This document shows, piece after piece, positions 50,990-62,173 of a DNA stretch of 64,000 nucleotides. The first letter of the stretch is position 1, and each line of letters begins with the position of its first letter. The DNA is from Aedes albopictus. Its lineage: Eukaryota; Arthropoda; Insecta; Diptera; Culicidae. Under the pieces are notes generated by a model. It worked only from the letters and a program-made list of their open reading frames with translations. It was not told the origin of the DNA and searched no databases. The stretch spans positions 11,238,252 to 11,302,251 of the forward strand of contig NC_085137.1 of NCBI RefSeq assembly GCF_035046485.1, read 5' to 3'. The position numbers and the translations under genes are program-made.

Positions 50990-53690
50990 GAATTTCCCTG
51001 AAGATAGTGGATCATCTCTGGCACTAATTCTATAGAAATGTCAACTGACGTATTTCCTGAAAGATCCTTGGAAGAGTTCTTGAAGGTGTTCTCGTTAAAG
51101 CCTTCAAACTATCTTTGGAGAAAACTCCCGAGGTATCCCTTTAAGAATTCCTGTATATCTTGGGAAATTCTTGGGAATCCCTAGAGAAATTCTTTAAGAA
51201 CTTCTCCGGAGAACTCTCAATGGAATTCTTGGAAAAAAAAATCTTGTGCTGATCTGAAGGAATTACTGAATGAATTACTGGAATATATTCAATATGGAAT
51301 GTCCAGAGGAATTATAAAAGAAATTCCTAGAGGTACATTCCCTATAGAAATTCCGGGAGGAATCCGTGGAAGTATCCTGATAGAGTCTTCCTTGGATGAA
51401 TACCTAAAGGATCCTCTTGAAAAAAATGTCTGATAAAATTCCTGGACGAAATATTGTAAGAATTGTTGATGGAATCCCTGAGTAAAGTTCAACAGAAACT
51501 GCTGGAGGGATTCCCGAAAGAAGTTTTTAGGCAACATATTGGAAAAATAACAAGAGAAATATCTGGAGAAATCCCTAGACTTATTTCGGAAGGAGCTTCC
51601 TGGTGAAATACCGGAAGAAATCCTAGGAAAAGTCCTAAAACAATCGTTAAAGGAAACTATTGAGGTGGATTTTTTGAAGGAACCCCTTGACCAATTTTTG
51701 GGAGAATCTCTGAAGGACTTTCTAAAGGAACACCCTCAAAACATCCCTGAAAAAAAAAACTCCTAGACGAGTTTCTTAAGAAAAAAATCTCAGGATATAT
51801 TCCTGAAAGAATCGAATCGAAAGAAACTATTTTGCAGGAGCTGCAGGAGGTATTCTTGAAGGAATTCATGGATGGACCTCTGATCAAATCCTTGGATGAA
51901 CTCCTAAAGGGTTTCTTGGAGAAAATTGTGGAATTCATGGATGTCTTTTTGAAGAATTTCGTTACTCCTAAAATTATCTTTGAGATTTTCAATATGAATC
52001 GCTGGAGAAATTTCTCAAGAAATTCTAGAAATAATTCAAAAAAGTCTTCAGGAATTCCTGAAGGCATTCCTGGAAATGATGATGGAAGAATTTCTGAATT
52101 TTCGGAATAAATTTTTGAAGAGATCAGGAGAGGAATTTCCGAAAGAATTACCAGATGAATGCCTGGAACAATCCGTGGAAGCATTCTCGGAGCAATCCCT
52201 GGAGGAATTCCTAGAAAAAAAAATCCTGGAATGATCCTTGGAGGAGTTTCTGGGGGAATCCCTGTCGAAATTTTTGGACGAATCCCTGCAGGAATTCTCG
52301 GAGGAATACCTGGAGAAATTCCTGGAGGAATCCTTCGAGGAATCCCTGGAGGAGTTCTTTGAGGTATCCGTGGAGGTATTTCCGAAGGAATATCTAAAGA
52401 ATTTCCTGAAGGATTCTCTGAAGAAATATCTGGATTAACTCCTGGAGCAATCTCTGGAGGAATCTCTGATTAAATTTCCGAAGGAATCCCTAGGGGAATT
52501 GTGGGAGGAGTCCTTGGAGAAATTTTTGAAGAAATCCATTGAGGAATCCCTGAAGGAATTCTTGTACGAATTTCTAAAGAAATTCTTTGATGTATCCCTG
52601 GAGGTATTTCCGAAACAATATCTCGAGGACTCCTGAGGAACCCCTGAAGAAATACCTGGATGAATTCCTGGAGCAATTCCTGTAAGAATTCCTGGAGGAA
52701 TCTCTGATTAAATATCCGGAGGAATTTCTGGATGAGTCCCTAGAGGAATTGTAAGAGGAATCCTTGGAGAAATTTCTGAAGAAATCCGTTGAGGGATTCC
52801 TGAAGGAATCTCTAGAGAAATTCCTGGAGGAATCCCTAGGGGACTTCTTTGAGATATCCCTTGAGGTATTTCGAACATCTGCAGGATTTCCCGAAGAAAT
52901 TCCTGGAGCAATCCCTGAAGAAATGCCTGGATGAATTCCTGGAACAATACCTGGAGGAGTCTCTGATTGAATTCACGGTGGAATTTATGTAGAAATACCT
53001 AGAGGAATTTTGGGAGGAATCCTTGGAGAAATTCCTGGAGCAATACCTTTAGCAATCTCTGGAGGAATCCCTGGAGGAATCCCAAGATGAATTCCTTAAC
53101 AAATACCAGGAGGAAGTACTGAAGAAAGCGCAGAAGGAATTATTGGAACAATCATGTAGACATCCTAAGAAGAGTTCGTGTGGAATTCCTGAAGAAAATC
53201 TGGAAGATTTCTCGGAGGATTTTTTAAATTATTCCCTGAAGTTGTACGTGAAAGAATCTCAGAAACATTTAATGAGGGAAACAGCTATCCTTGAGGGAAT
53301 CCTTGGAGGATTCCGTGAAGAAACTCCAGGAGGAATCTCGGGAGCAACCTTATGAGAAATTTCTAAGAAAATTTCTGGAGAGCTTTGTAATCGAATTTCT
53401 GGAGGAAGTTCTGTAGGAATCTCTGAAAAAAATCTGAACAAATGTATGTCCGCAGTAATTTATGGATGAATTATTGAAGGAGTTCATGGGTGGACTCCTA
53501 AAGGATTTTTTGGTACGTCATTTTGAAGGAATTCCTGGATTATTTTTCTAAATTTTTCGAAGGAATTCCTGCAAAAGAAACCTCCTAAAATACTTCGAAT
53601 CATTCCAGATGGCATTTTTGGTACAATCTCTAGAGGAATTCTTGAAAGAATATATGGAAAATCCCTGAAAATAATCTCTGATATTATTTT
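50990..53690. repeat. Purine-sense GGAATTCC-type array
   Basis: Dominated by GGAATCCCTGGAGGAATTCC-like text with period 12; the best preserved part is about 52150-53100. There the peptide GIPGGI-type repeat in one frame and EEFLxEF in another show the 12-bp period. A frame of 175 residues on the minus strand is an artefact. Confidence 0.8.
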
Positions 53691-54073
53691 TTTGTTATTT
53701 GGTAAAATTTTATGATGATAAGATTGAAGTTTTTTACTTAGAGAAATACTTGACGAAAATCCTTGGGGGTATCGCGAAAGAAGTTTGATAATTATGCATA
53801 AAATACTAAATTATTGGAAAAGTATATTTTTTTTGGAAAATCTGAATTATTGATGATCTTGAGTTGGATTGCATCAAAAACAATAAAAAGCAGCTATGGA
53901 GTGGGCACACTCCTAACTATGAAGGAATTCCTAGAAAGTTGAAACTCCGGTAGGAATTTTTGGAGGAAAACCTAAAGAAACTACAGAGGAAAATTCTTTC
54001 AAAGGTGCTGAAGGAGTTCCTTAAGAAATTGTTGGTGGCAATCCTCAGTGAAGGTTTGTAGGAACTTCTAGAG
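53691..54073. other. AT-rich gap then weak array continuation
   Basis: 53691-53920 is AT-rich without features. From about 53925 to 54060 weak GGAATTCC-type units resume (AGGAATTCCTAGAAAG, AAGGAGTTCCTTAAG) up to the target duplication of the hAT element. Confidence 0.4.
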
Positions 54074-54647
54074 CAGTGATCCTCAGACTAGCTTTATTCG
54101 CGAGCTAAAGTTGAACTTTGGAAAAAAAACTGCGGGCCACAAGTCAATCAATAGCATATTTTCAAAAAAAAAAAGGAAATCTCAAAACCAATAGCGAAAC
54201 TGGAACAATATGGCTATCCTTGAGAATATTGTAGTGAAATTACCAAACATTTTTTTATCATTCTTAATGAAATTTCTGGAAAAAGCCCTTGGAGCCATTT
54301 TTTTATTTTTTTCTTAAAAAGTGCCCAACCGCTGCTTTGCAATTTCCTACAAAGTTTATCAAAGCTGACATTTGGAACAGTTTAGCGCTTTTTCAATTAT
54401 TTTGAGCACTCTAAAAGAATCTCTAAATGATTTCTAGGTGGAATTTTGGGATTCTTAGAAAACATGAAAAACTTCTTGGAGATATTGTTGTAGAAATCTT
54501 GGAAGAAATTACAAGGAAGATACAAGGAATTTCTTCAAGAGTGACTTCCTCTGACTTTTTTCATTTTGTGAAGAATTAGCTTGAGTTAAAATTTACGAAT
54601 AAAAAGAAATTAAAAAAAAAATTTTTTTCATGAATTTTAACAAACTA

Positions 54648-54864
54648 GGGTATGTGTGCCATCAGTAATCTCATGCTCCCATTTTCATCCTATTCGAAAA
54701 CAAGCGATTACGGCACCGATTGACTCCGTTTTTTTTTTGTTTTCATGGGTGCTCACTTCTAACAAAAAATACAAAAATAAGAAACAAAACAAACAGCGCT
54801 TCAATCCTTTGTTTTTCGTGGGATGAAAATGGGAGCCATATGCTTAATAAGGGAACCAATACCC
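54648..54864. mobile_element. 217-bp MITE (GGGTATNNGTNCC ends) nested in hAT element
   Basis: GGGTATGTGTGCCATCAGTA at the left and the complement GGGTATTGGTTCCCTTATTA at the right, sharing GCTCCCATTTTCATCC inward. TA at both flanks (54646-54647, 54865-54866). Confidence 0.75.
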
Positions 54865-55197
54865 TATTCTAGAAAAGGTCTGACAGGACTCCAAAATCTA
54901 TGGTGAAGATCTAGTTAAAGTAAGTCGCCTCAGCAAAGCTTTTTCTTCCTTTCACATTTCTTAAGAGCAGCTGAATAAAAAAGTTTGGAATTGTCAGAAC
55001 CTCAGAATGTTTTTACATGTTTGTATATTTGTGGAACCAAATTTGAGATTCAGGAAAAAAAAATTTAAATCGAATTATTGAAATCTTCCTCAGTTTGTGA
55101 AATTTTCAAAAATCGGATGAAAATCGAGATCTCAGAGAAAATTCATAGCTAAATACATAAAGAAGCAAAGAACTCAGTATTTTGAGAAAATGTATAT

Positions 55198-55991
55198 TAG
55201 TATGAGACAAACATCAAATTCTCGCTCCAGTGGACTTTTTCGATTCCATTTAGGTCTCATATGAACTGTGCAAAAATTCAGCGCAATCGGTGAAACTATA
55301 ATTTAGCGCAAGCGGTTCAAAGTTTTCATAGGATTTACTATGGGAAAAGTTATACTTTCAGATGAAAATTCCCAGAGGTCGCCCCTTGGCTCCTTAATTC
55401 AAATCGATCAACGCTTCTTGTAGAAAAATCATTTATGAAACTTTCTTTCGAAGACCGCAAAACAATTGGATGCTTGTGGAAAAAGTTATTGATTTATTAC
55501 CGATTAGTGATCCAACGATCGGCTTTTTGTTTTGATTTATCAGCAGCACTGCTGCTGCCGTTGCTGCATGGGGTGGCGGATGGCATCACCACCCCCAGAA
55601 ACAGCAGCAGCCAAGGCAGCAGCTACAGTGCTGCTGATGAAACAAAACAAAAAGCCGTTCGTCGGATCACTAATTGGTAATAAATCAATAACTTTTTCCA
55701 GAAGCATCCAATTGTTTTGCGGTCTTCGAAGGAAAGTTTCATAAATGATTTTTCTACAAGAAGCGTTGATCGATTTGAATTAAGGAGACAAGGGGCGACC
55801 TCTGGGAATTTTTGTTTGAAAGTGTAACTTTTCCCATAGTAAATCCTATGTAAACTTTGAACCACTTGCGCTAAATTATAGTTTCACCGATTGCGCTGAA
55901 ATTTTGTACAGTTCATATGGGACCTAAATGGGATCTAAAAAGTCGACTGGAGCGAGGATTTATTTTTTCCATACAAGCGTGTCCCATACTA
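55198..55991. mobile_element. 794-bp fold-back MITE nested in hAT element, 8-bp duplication
   Basis: Perfect 8-bp target duplication ATGTATAT (55190-55197, 55992-55999). Ends are TAGTATGAGACA and TAGTATGGGACA (complement). Arms of nearly 400 bp mirror each other (GCGCAATCGGTGAAACTATA, AGACCGCAAAACAATTGGAT, GATCCAACGATCGGC), meeting near 55595 around CAGCAGCACTGCTGCTG. Frames in the arms are mirror images, not genes. Confidence 0.88.
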
Positions 55992-56159
55992 ATGTATATG
56001 TTACAAAACATTTGAAGGCTTGATAATTTAAAATACTAATTTAGAAAACTTTTGCAAAATTTCCACACTTCTGTTGAAAACTCTTTCACATAAATTATGT
56101 GCTTATACAGTTCAGTAGCCATTTATTCTCCAACATATATTGAAACTTGTGAAAATTAC

Positions 56160-56190
<31 letters not shown>
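56160..56190. repeat. (TTA)n microsatellite
   Basis: About ten uninterrupted TTA/ATT units inside the hAT-type element. Confidence 0.9.
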
Positions 56191-56289
56191 GAATCAGCGG
56201 GCCACATTCTAAAATATTTCAAAATCAGTGCGCGGGACGCATAGAACCTTCTTGAGGGCCGCATGCGTTTGGTGATTACTGTTCTAGAG

Positions 56290-56460
56290 TGATTCCATAA
56301 GGATCTGCATAACTCCAGAAGGAATTTCTAAAATGCTCCAGGAGAAATACTCTAATAAATTTAAGCAAAGATTCCCATTAGATATATATGGGCAAATGCT
56401 AGAATTACATTCCGAAGAAATTCCAGAAGAATCTGTAGGAATTCCAGAAGGAACTCCTGG
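56290..56460. repeat. GGAATTCC-type array segment between two hAT elements
   Basis: AATTCCAGAAGGAACTCCTGG and CCAGAAGGAATTTCTAAAATG units. It ends with the 8-bp target site of the next element and resumes at 58628. Confidence 0.55.
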
Positions 56461-56731
56461 CAGTGTTGGGAATAGTCACTTGCAAATAGTTATACTCACT
56501 TGCTACTATCTCAGTTCAGAAGTGTGCTTTGAAAAAACCGTGTTTGAAGGACTTTTACAGTTTAATATAAATGTTTGCCGAATAATGTAAATATCACACA
56601 GTAAGTGCGATTCTCTACGGCGTGTCTGTAATACTGTATAACTGTATACTCATCTCGTGCTCTTAGCTCTCTCACTGTGAGCATGTGCGACTCTAACTTT
56701 ATTCGGCAAAAAATCAGTTAAAATTACAATA

Positions 56732-56895
56732 AGGGTATTCACTAAACAGATTAAATAACTGCGTAAGCCATGATTATCTGATTATTGAAATGTTTCATGA
56801 TATTGCGAGTTAAATAATCAAAGATTGCCTTGGCGATCGCTACGTTTCAAAACGTTTAGTCAGTTTAATCAGTTTACACTGTTTAGTGAATCCCC
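56732..56895. mobile_element. Small MITE (GGGATTCACTTAACAG ends), copy C
   Basis: AGGGTATTCACTAAACAG at the left and the complement GGGGATTCACTAAACAG at the right; flanking TA (56730-56731, 56896-56897). It shares AATCAAAGATTGCCTTGG with copy A. Confidence 0.83.
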
Positions 56896-56916
56896 TAAAT
56901 GTAAATGTCCTTTATA

Positions 56917-58525
56917 CAGTGATAGACATTCGTTTAGCCGAGGCCAAAAAATTTTCAAAAAAGTGTCAGGAAACTCATACAAAATGATAATATAATAATA
57001 CTTTTTTATGTCAGTGATAGTATATATAGTACTGTTTTATAAAAATGTGATACATCACACTTACATATACACTGAAACAAAAACGAGGGTAGAAACCCTG
57101 CAAATGTCATTTTTTACCTAGACATTCGTTTAGCCGAGCTAAATGAAAAATTGATTTTCTATAGATTTTTTGCAATTTCGTGAGTATATTTCGAGGATAT
57201 ACCCCAAGGCATTCAGTTTATGACGTGTTAGTAAGATAATTGACCTTAAAAGTTTATTTATTTGTGAAATTCAGAAAAAGTTTATAGAAAAAATGTCCCG
57301 ATAAGGAGAAGCGATGAAAAACAAATTTATTTAAGAAAAATGATTTCTGTAATCACTCAAACGTAAGCTACATTAGCAGTTCTGGGAATATGGCACAGAA
57401 TTATTGTTAGAAATGTTCAAATTATTGCATAAAATGTCATGAAAAAAATAAGTATATTGATTTTTGGTTGGTTAAACCTTAAAATGAGATTGGTAGAAGC
57501 TAAAATAAATAATTCTGCGTTGAAATAAAGACGTACCCTAATGCCTGTGGAGTATACCTGTTTGATACTAGCATTACTAAATGAGTTAGAAGACTGCTAA
57601 GTGAAAGAACTGCAAGAAGTGTCAGAATTTGTGTACCCTGTTTATTTAAAAGCAGATGCTCATACATAAATGCAAGATATGATCAAACAATTGGCTTATT
57701 TCATTCAATCTGAAGAAATATATTATAAATGAGTCTTAATTTTGAACCACATTCATTTTTAACATGAATTATTTGAAAAGAACGTCTAAATTATGAAACA
57801 AGTATTTCATGCTAGAAATTTGAATACTTTCGGTGCCATTTCTCGAAATGTGAGCAAATCAATGTATGTTATTTCAGCCACAAAGCAGTCTAGAAGATAT
57901 TGGGAGCTATGAGAAGACGTCATAGTAGTAAAAGCTGTGATTTATGCAAGTGAAACCATCATGTTTCATCAAAACAATACTTAAATACGTGATTTTTTGA
58001 TGGTTTGCGTTATTTTTTTCTGTTCAAAACATTGTTTTTCGTAAATTTTTAACCTGCACTCATGAAACTTTCATTAGATTCTCCTGAAACACTTCCGATA
58101 AAAATAAATACATTAAATCTCAATTTGGAAACATTTACAATATTATGACATATTTATATGAGATGCATGTAAAACACTTCCGAAAACGATCAAATTCATG
58201 GTTTACAAGCCGATCTATAATGCAGGTCGCCATACAAAATGATTTTGTTGGATATTTTTCGAAATTTGTTAGTTTTATATTATGGAATTCCAAAAATTGT
58301 ACAATTCGGCTAAACGAATGTCTAGGCAAAAAATGACATTTGAAGAGTTTCTACCCTCGTTTTTGTTTCAGTGTATATGTAAGTGTGATGTATCACATTT
58401 TTATAAAACAGTACTAGATATACTATCACTGACATAAAAAAGTTTTATCATAAAATCTTTTGTATGAGTTTCCTGATACTTTTTTGAAATTTTTTTGGCC
58501 TCGGCTAAACGAATGTCTACCACTG
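56917..58525. mobile_element. Tc1-like 1.6-kb element with two direct repeats per arm (IR/DR)
   Basis: Ends CAGTGATAGACATTCGTTTA and, in inverse complement, CAGTGGTAGACATTCGTTTA, flanked by TA (56915-56916, 58526-58527). Each ~225-bp arm has the 20-mer TAGACATTCGTTTAGCCGAG twice: 56923-56942 and 57119-57138 at the left; inverted at 58305-58324 (one change) and 58500-58519 at the right. Spacing is 195-196 bp in both arms. This is the IR/DR layout of some Tc1/mariner transposons. The interior is AT-rich with no transposase frame. Confidence 0.88.
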
Positions 58526-58627
58526 TATGTACACCGTTTTTTGTTGGACAGTATGCTTCTTAACTGAAATAGTAGCAAGCTGTAGCAAGTCAGTATAACT
58601 CTGAGTATTCCCAACACTGACTTCTGG

Positions 58628-58975
58628 AGGAATCCAGAAAAGAGTTACTAGAAGAACCATGGTAAGAGTTCCAAATGATATCTCGGAAACAGCTTCTGAA
58701 AGAATCCCGGAAAGAATTCTTGAAGAATTCACGTATAGATTGCCCAAGTAGATGAATCACAGAAAGAATTTCTGAAGAACTGCTGGATAAGCCTCGTATG
58801 GAATTCCCGGAGGACTCCTGAAGGAATCTCGAAAGGAATGTTTGAAGCAATTCATTACAGCATTTCTGGAGAAATCCCGGAAACAATCCCGGGTGAAATT
58901 ACTGAAAGGATTCCAGAAAGAACTTCAGGTATAATCTCAGAATCCTTGAAGAATCCAAGAAGGTAATATGGTATC
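58628..58975. repeat. GGAATTCC-type array, right of the hAT element
   Basis: AGGAATCCAGAAAAGAG, GGAATTCCCGGAGGACTCC and GGAGAAATCCCGGAAACAATC units; continues the array at 56290-56460. Confidence 0.65.
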
Positions 58976-59109
58976 AGTAGGTCGGGTCCAGAGGCACGTT
59001 CTACTCACAGACTTCAAAAATGTTTCGTAGCTACGTAGCTACCTCAGGGGTAGGTGAGTGTTTGTAGTAGGCTGTGATTTAAGAGCAACTTGAATAAAAG
59101 TCACTTGTA

Positions 59110-60034
59110 CAGGGGATAGACAAAATGATCGGGACAGGTAAAATTTTCTCTTCTCAAAAAATGTTCACATAGCTGTAATTTTCCGAAAAATGCATCGAAT
59201 ATTCTCAAATTTTTACTGTAAGTTCATCAGCTAGTTGTGAATCAGTGGTCCAAATTTGGGTAAGATAGGGCTATTTTCCACGAAATTATAAAGATTCTTG
59301 GAAAAGGTAAAATTATCAGATAGCCAATTTTGAGCTATTATATCTCCGGATTTAATGAACCGATTGCAATGGAATTTTGACCATACATGACTTATATAAT
59401 GAACTCTAGAAAACCTTTAACTTAACTTGAAATTTTCAACAAGAGAAAAAGTTATAGCGATTTTAATTTTTTTTTCACGATTTTTTGGCAAATTGGTGTA
59501 TTTTTTAAAATGTATTCCATTACTTTTTGAAATTGTTGGCGGCTATGTTGTTACTTTCCTTCAAAACACATTTATATATTAGTCAATTAGAGGGAAATTA
59601 AATGAACTATAATTTGCATCTTGAATTTTAAAACGATGTTAAAGTTTCGAATAATTTGGTGTTTTATTAGAAAAATAATCTAATCGTTACAATTTTCTTC
59701 GTTGTTAAGAATTTTAAGTTAAGTCAACGGTTTTTCATAGCTCATTATATAAGTCATAAATAGTCAAAATTTCATTGCATTCGGTTCATTGAATCCGGAG
59801 ATATAACAGCTCAAAGTTGGCTATCGGATAATTTTACCTTTTCCGAGAATCTTTATAACTTCGTTGAGAATGGCCCGATCTTTCTCAAATTTGAACCACT
59901 GATACACAACTAGTTGATTAACTAACAGTAAAACAGTGAGAATATTTGATGCTTTTTTCGAAAAGTTACAGCTAGTTGAACATTTCTTGAAAAGTGAAAA
60001 TTTTGCCTGTCCCGATCATTTTGTCTATCCCCTG
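59110..60034. mobile_element. CAGGGGATA-family MITE, copy 3
   Basis: CAGGGGATAGACAAAATGAT at the left, its exact inverted complement at 60015-60034, TA at both flanks. 925 bp, no coding. Ends are identical to copy 2, and the long arms keep CCGGATTTAATGAACCG. Confidence 0.88.
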
Positions 60035-61965
60035 TATATTAAATCACAGACAAACAGAACATCACTTGAAACAAAGTGGGGTTAAAATCATAGTCACAAA
60101 AGCATAATCGCCTAATGCTAACTGGAGCAAAACTATGCGAGCGCCATGAGTGAGAGCTTTGCGAACTTCAAAATATTTGAATATGTAGTCCGTTAAAAAG
60201 AAAAACGATGGGTAGAGGAAGACATCTGTTTGTGTGTGACTAAATCATATCTAAACAACACGTCGTTTACGAAATCCTACAGATGTTCTGGCCAAAGTCT
60301 ACGTTTTACACAAATTTCGAAAATTTTGTATGAACAAAAGTCTACGAGCGGGGAGGGGGAGTATCTAAGATGGTCAAAAATGCGTCTACATAGTTTACAA
60401 ATCAACTGTCTGTTGTTCAGCTAAATTGATTCAAATATTACCACGGCCGAGCGAGCAATAGTCCTCCCAATTCTCAAAAATTAAAATTCATCCTCGGTCC
60501 GGTTGGAACCACTTCCGAGCGGACAGCTCGCCTCGTCCTCTCGATTACGCTGCTATAAATATCAACAACTCGCGAATTTGCCATTTTCGCGTGTTCCGTT
60601 TCTTACTGTTTGCTTTTCCATTCCTGTTTGCTTGCGTGCGGTGACATTTTTTTTTTCGTTTTTTTCGTGCCGCTGTTGAAGTAAATTGCGCGAACACCAA
60701 GTCGCGCAAAACAGCATTGACTGCGTGCATCAACCCGCGCGGATTGTTCGCGCAGCTTCACACTACCTCCAAGTAACCACAGATCCATAGCAACGGCTAC
60801 ATCAAAATAGAACGGGCGGAGTGAGGATCCCAATTGTCTAGGCAGGCCATGCTCACTGCCCATCCTCGCACCACTACCACGTGGCCGGCAGAGAGTGGCT
60901 TCCTCGGACCACGCGATTATGATTGGCGGCCCTGTCTGCCGGTCCGGCACCGCCACCGCCCGTGCCGTGCGTAGTAAATATAGCGACGAAGACGACGACG
61001 ATACACAGTGATGAGCGAAATTGCCACTCACCTAGCCGCAGCCGGTGGTGCCTGTGAGTAGCAGCAGCAACCTACTAAGCTAGAGCGGAACGAAGCGTTT
61101 ATGCTTCTTCTTATAGGTCAAGGCAAGTCAAGAATGTAACGAGCTGAAGTCCTTCAACCACCGACTGGGCGGTTGTACGTACCTACTCGCCGCATTTGCC
61201 CACTCTGTAATTTCCGTGCCGTTTTGTTTGGGTGGGCTGGGTAATCCGAAATGTGTGGTGGTTATGATGATTCAGAACTTTTAATGAAGAATATTCGGTG
61301 TTTTATCCAGCCAAATGAGATAATTTCTAAAAAAAAAAGAAATACAGAGTTTGTAAGACACAATTTATTAATAATTGTTACATATAAAATAATGCTACAC
61401 TAACATTTGAAAAGGACGTAATAGCCATTGCGAATTTCTGATTTTCTTCCTGAGCGTATTTCCCATTTTTTTTGTTAAATCTCTGATCAGTAACAGGTAG
61501 AGCAGATTCCCCTCTTTTTGATAACGGGATAAGTTTGCACAAATAAATTGAAAAACGCCTAGGAGGGACGGAAGAATGGTTATTTCGCCCTTTTCACATG
61601 TTGGTCTAGAATAATACAATAACTTACAGATTATCTCGGAATCTTAGTAAGACGACGTTTTCTGACTATCATACACAGAATACAATATAATATAGCACAA
61701 TGAACCTCTAAGAAACAAAAGTAAACATATAATATCCATCAATCATTTATAGGAATTCACTTATTTAGTAGGTTGAGTTTTTTCGCCGAGTTTTACAAAA
61801 AGAAAATCTAAGTTGATTCAATTCTTATTATGTTCTACCTCTAGTCCATTTACCTACCATTTTCTAAATAATTATTAGTAGGTATGTAAGATTTCCGTTG
61901 AGATTTCGTACGAGACCCCCCAATAACGTCGGGAACATCTTAACCGAAATAGAAGTAAGTAAGTA
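60035..61965. other. Low-copy stretch, GC-richer 60.4-61.3 kb
   Basis: No gene recognised. 60430-61260 is GC-richer, with a TATAAATA box at 60552-60559 on the plus strand and a possible AACAAC start region downstream. The longest frame (142 residues, minus, 60603-61031) is low-complexity and domain-free. Could be a promoter or 5' UTR of a host gene; no coding exon was identified. 61270-61965 is AT-rich and featureless. Confidence 0.35.
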
Positions 61966-62173
61966 CAGTAAACCGGGGTCAAATTGATCTCCGGGTCGAA
62001 AGAAGTTTTTCAGTTAGATAAAGCACACTTTATATAGTGTCCTTACAAATATCGGATCGTATCAGATTTCAACGGCACGATACTTGAAAGAAAACCATTC
62101 AAAGTATGCTTTACATAACCGAAAAACGACTGATCAGTTTCGACCCGAAGATCGATTTGACCCCGATTTACGG
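61966..62173. mobile_element. 208-bp MITE (CAGTAAACCGGGGTC ends)
   Basis: CAGTAAACCGGGGTCAAATT at the left and the complement CCGTAAATCGGGGTCAAATC at the right. Arms are about 65 bp (GGGTCGAAA, TAAAGCAxACTTT). TA at both flanks (61964-61965, 62174-62175). Confidence 0.83.

Larger units (their letters stand above)
54074..56281. mobile_element. Non-autonomous hAT-type element, 2.2 kb
   Basis: Perfect 8-bp target duplication TTCTAGAG (54066-54073, 56282-56289). Ends CAGTGATCCTCAGACT and, in inverse complement, CAGTAATCACCAAACG share CAGTRATC; GCGGGCCACA occurs near both ends (54134 region, and inverted sense near 56198), as in many hAT-derived elements. No transposase frame is recognisable. Nested inside: a TA-flanked MITE (54648-54864), a fold-back MITE (55198-55991) and a (TTA)n tract. 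Confidence 0.88.
56461..58619. mobile_element. Second non-autonomous hAT-type element, 2.16 kb
   Basis: Ends CAGTGTTGGGAATAGTCAC and, in inverse complement, CAGTGTTGGGAATACTCAG. Arms of about 70 bp match. The 8-bp target duplication is ACTCCTGG / ACTTCTGG (56453-56460, 58620-58627), 7 of 8. CAGTGTTGGGAA is a recognisable hAT terminus. No transposase. It hosts a small MITE (56732-56895) and a 1.6-kb TA element (56917-58525), which fill most of its length. Confidence 0.87.

Noticed and set aside
51657..52184. 175-residue minus-strand frame and neighbours at 50-53 kb
   Set aside because: Translation of the GGAATTCC-type array; no domain, and overlapping frames are open on the other strand.
60603..61031. 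142-residue minus-strand frame
   Set aside because: Ser-, Arg- and Lys-rich low-complexity ends, no domain, and GC-rich context that yields chance frames.
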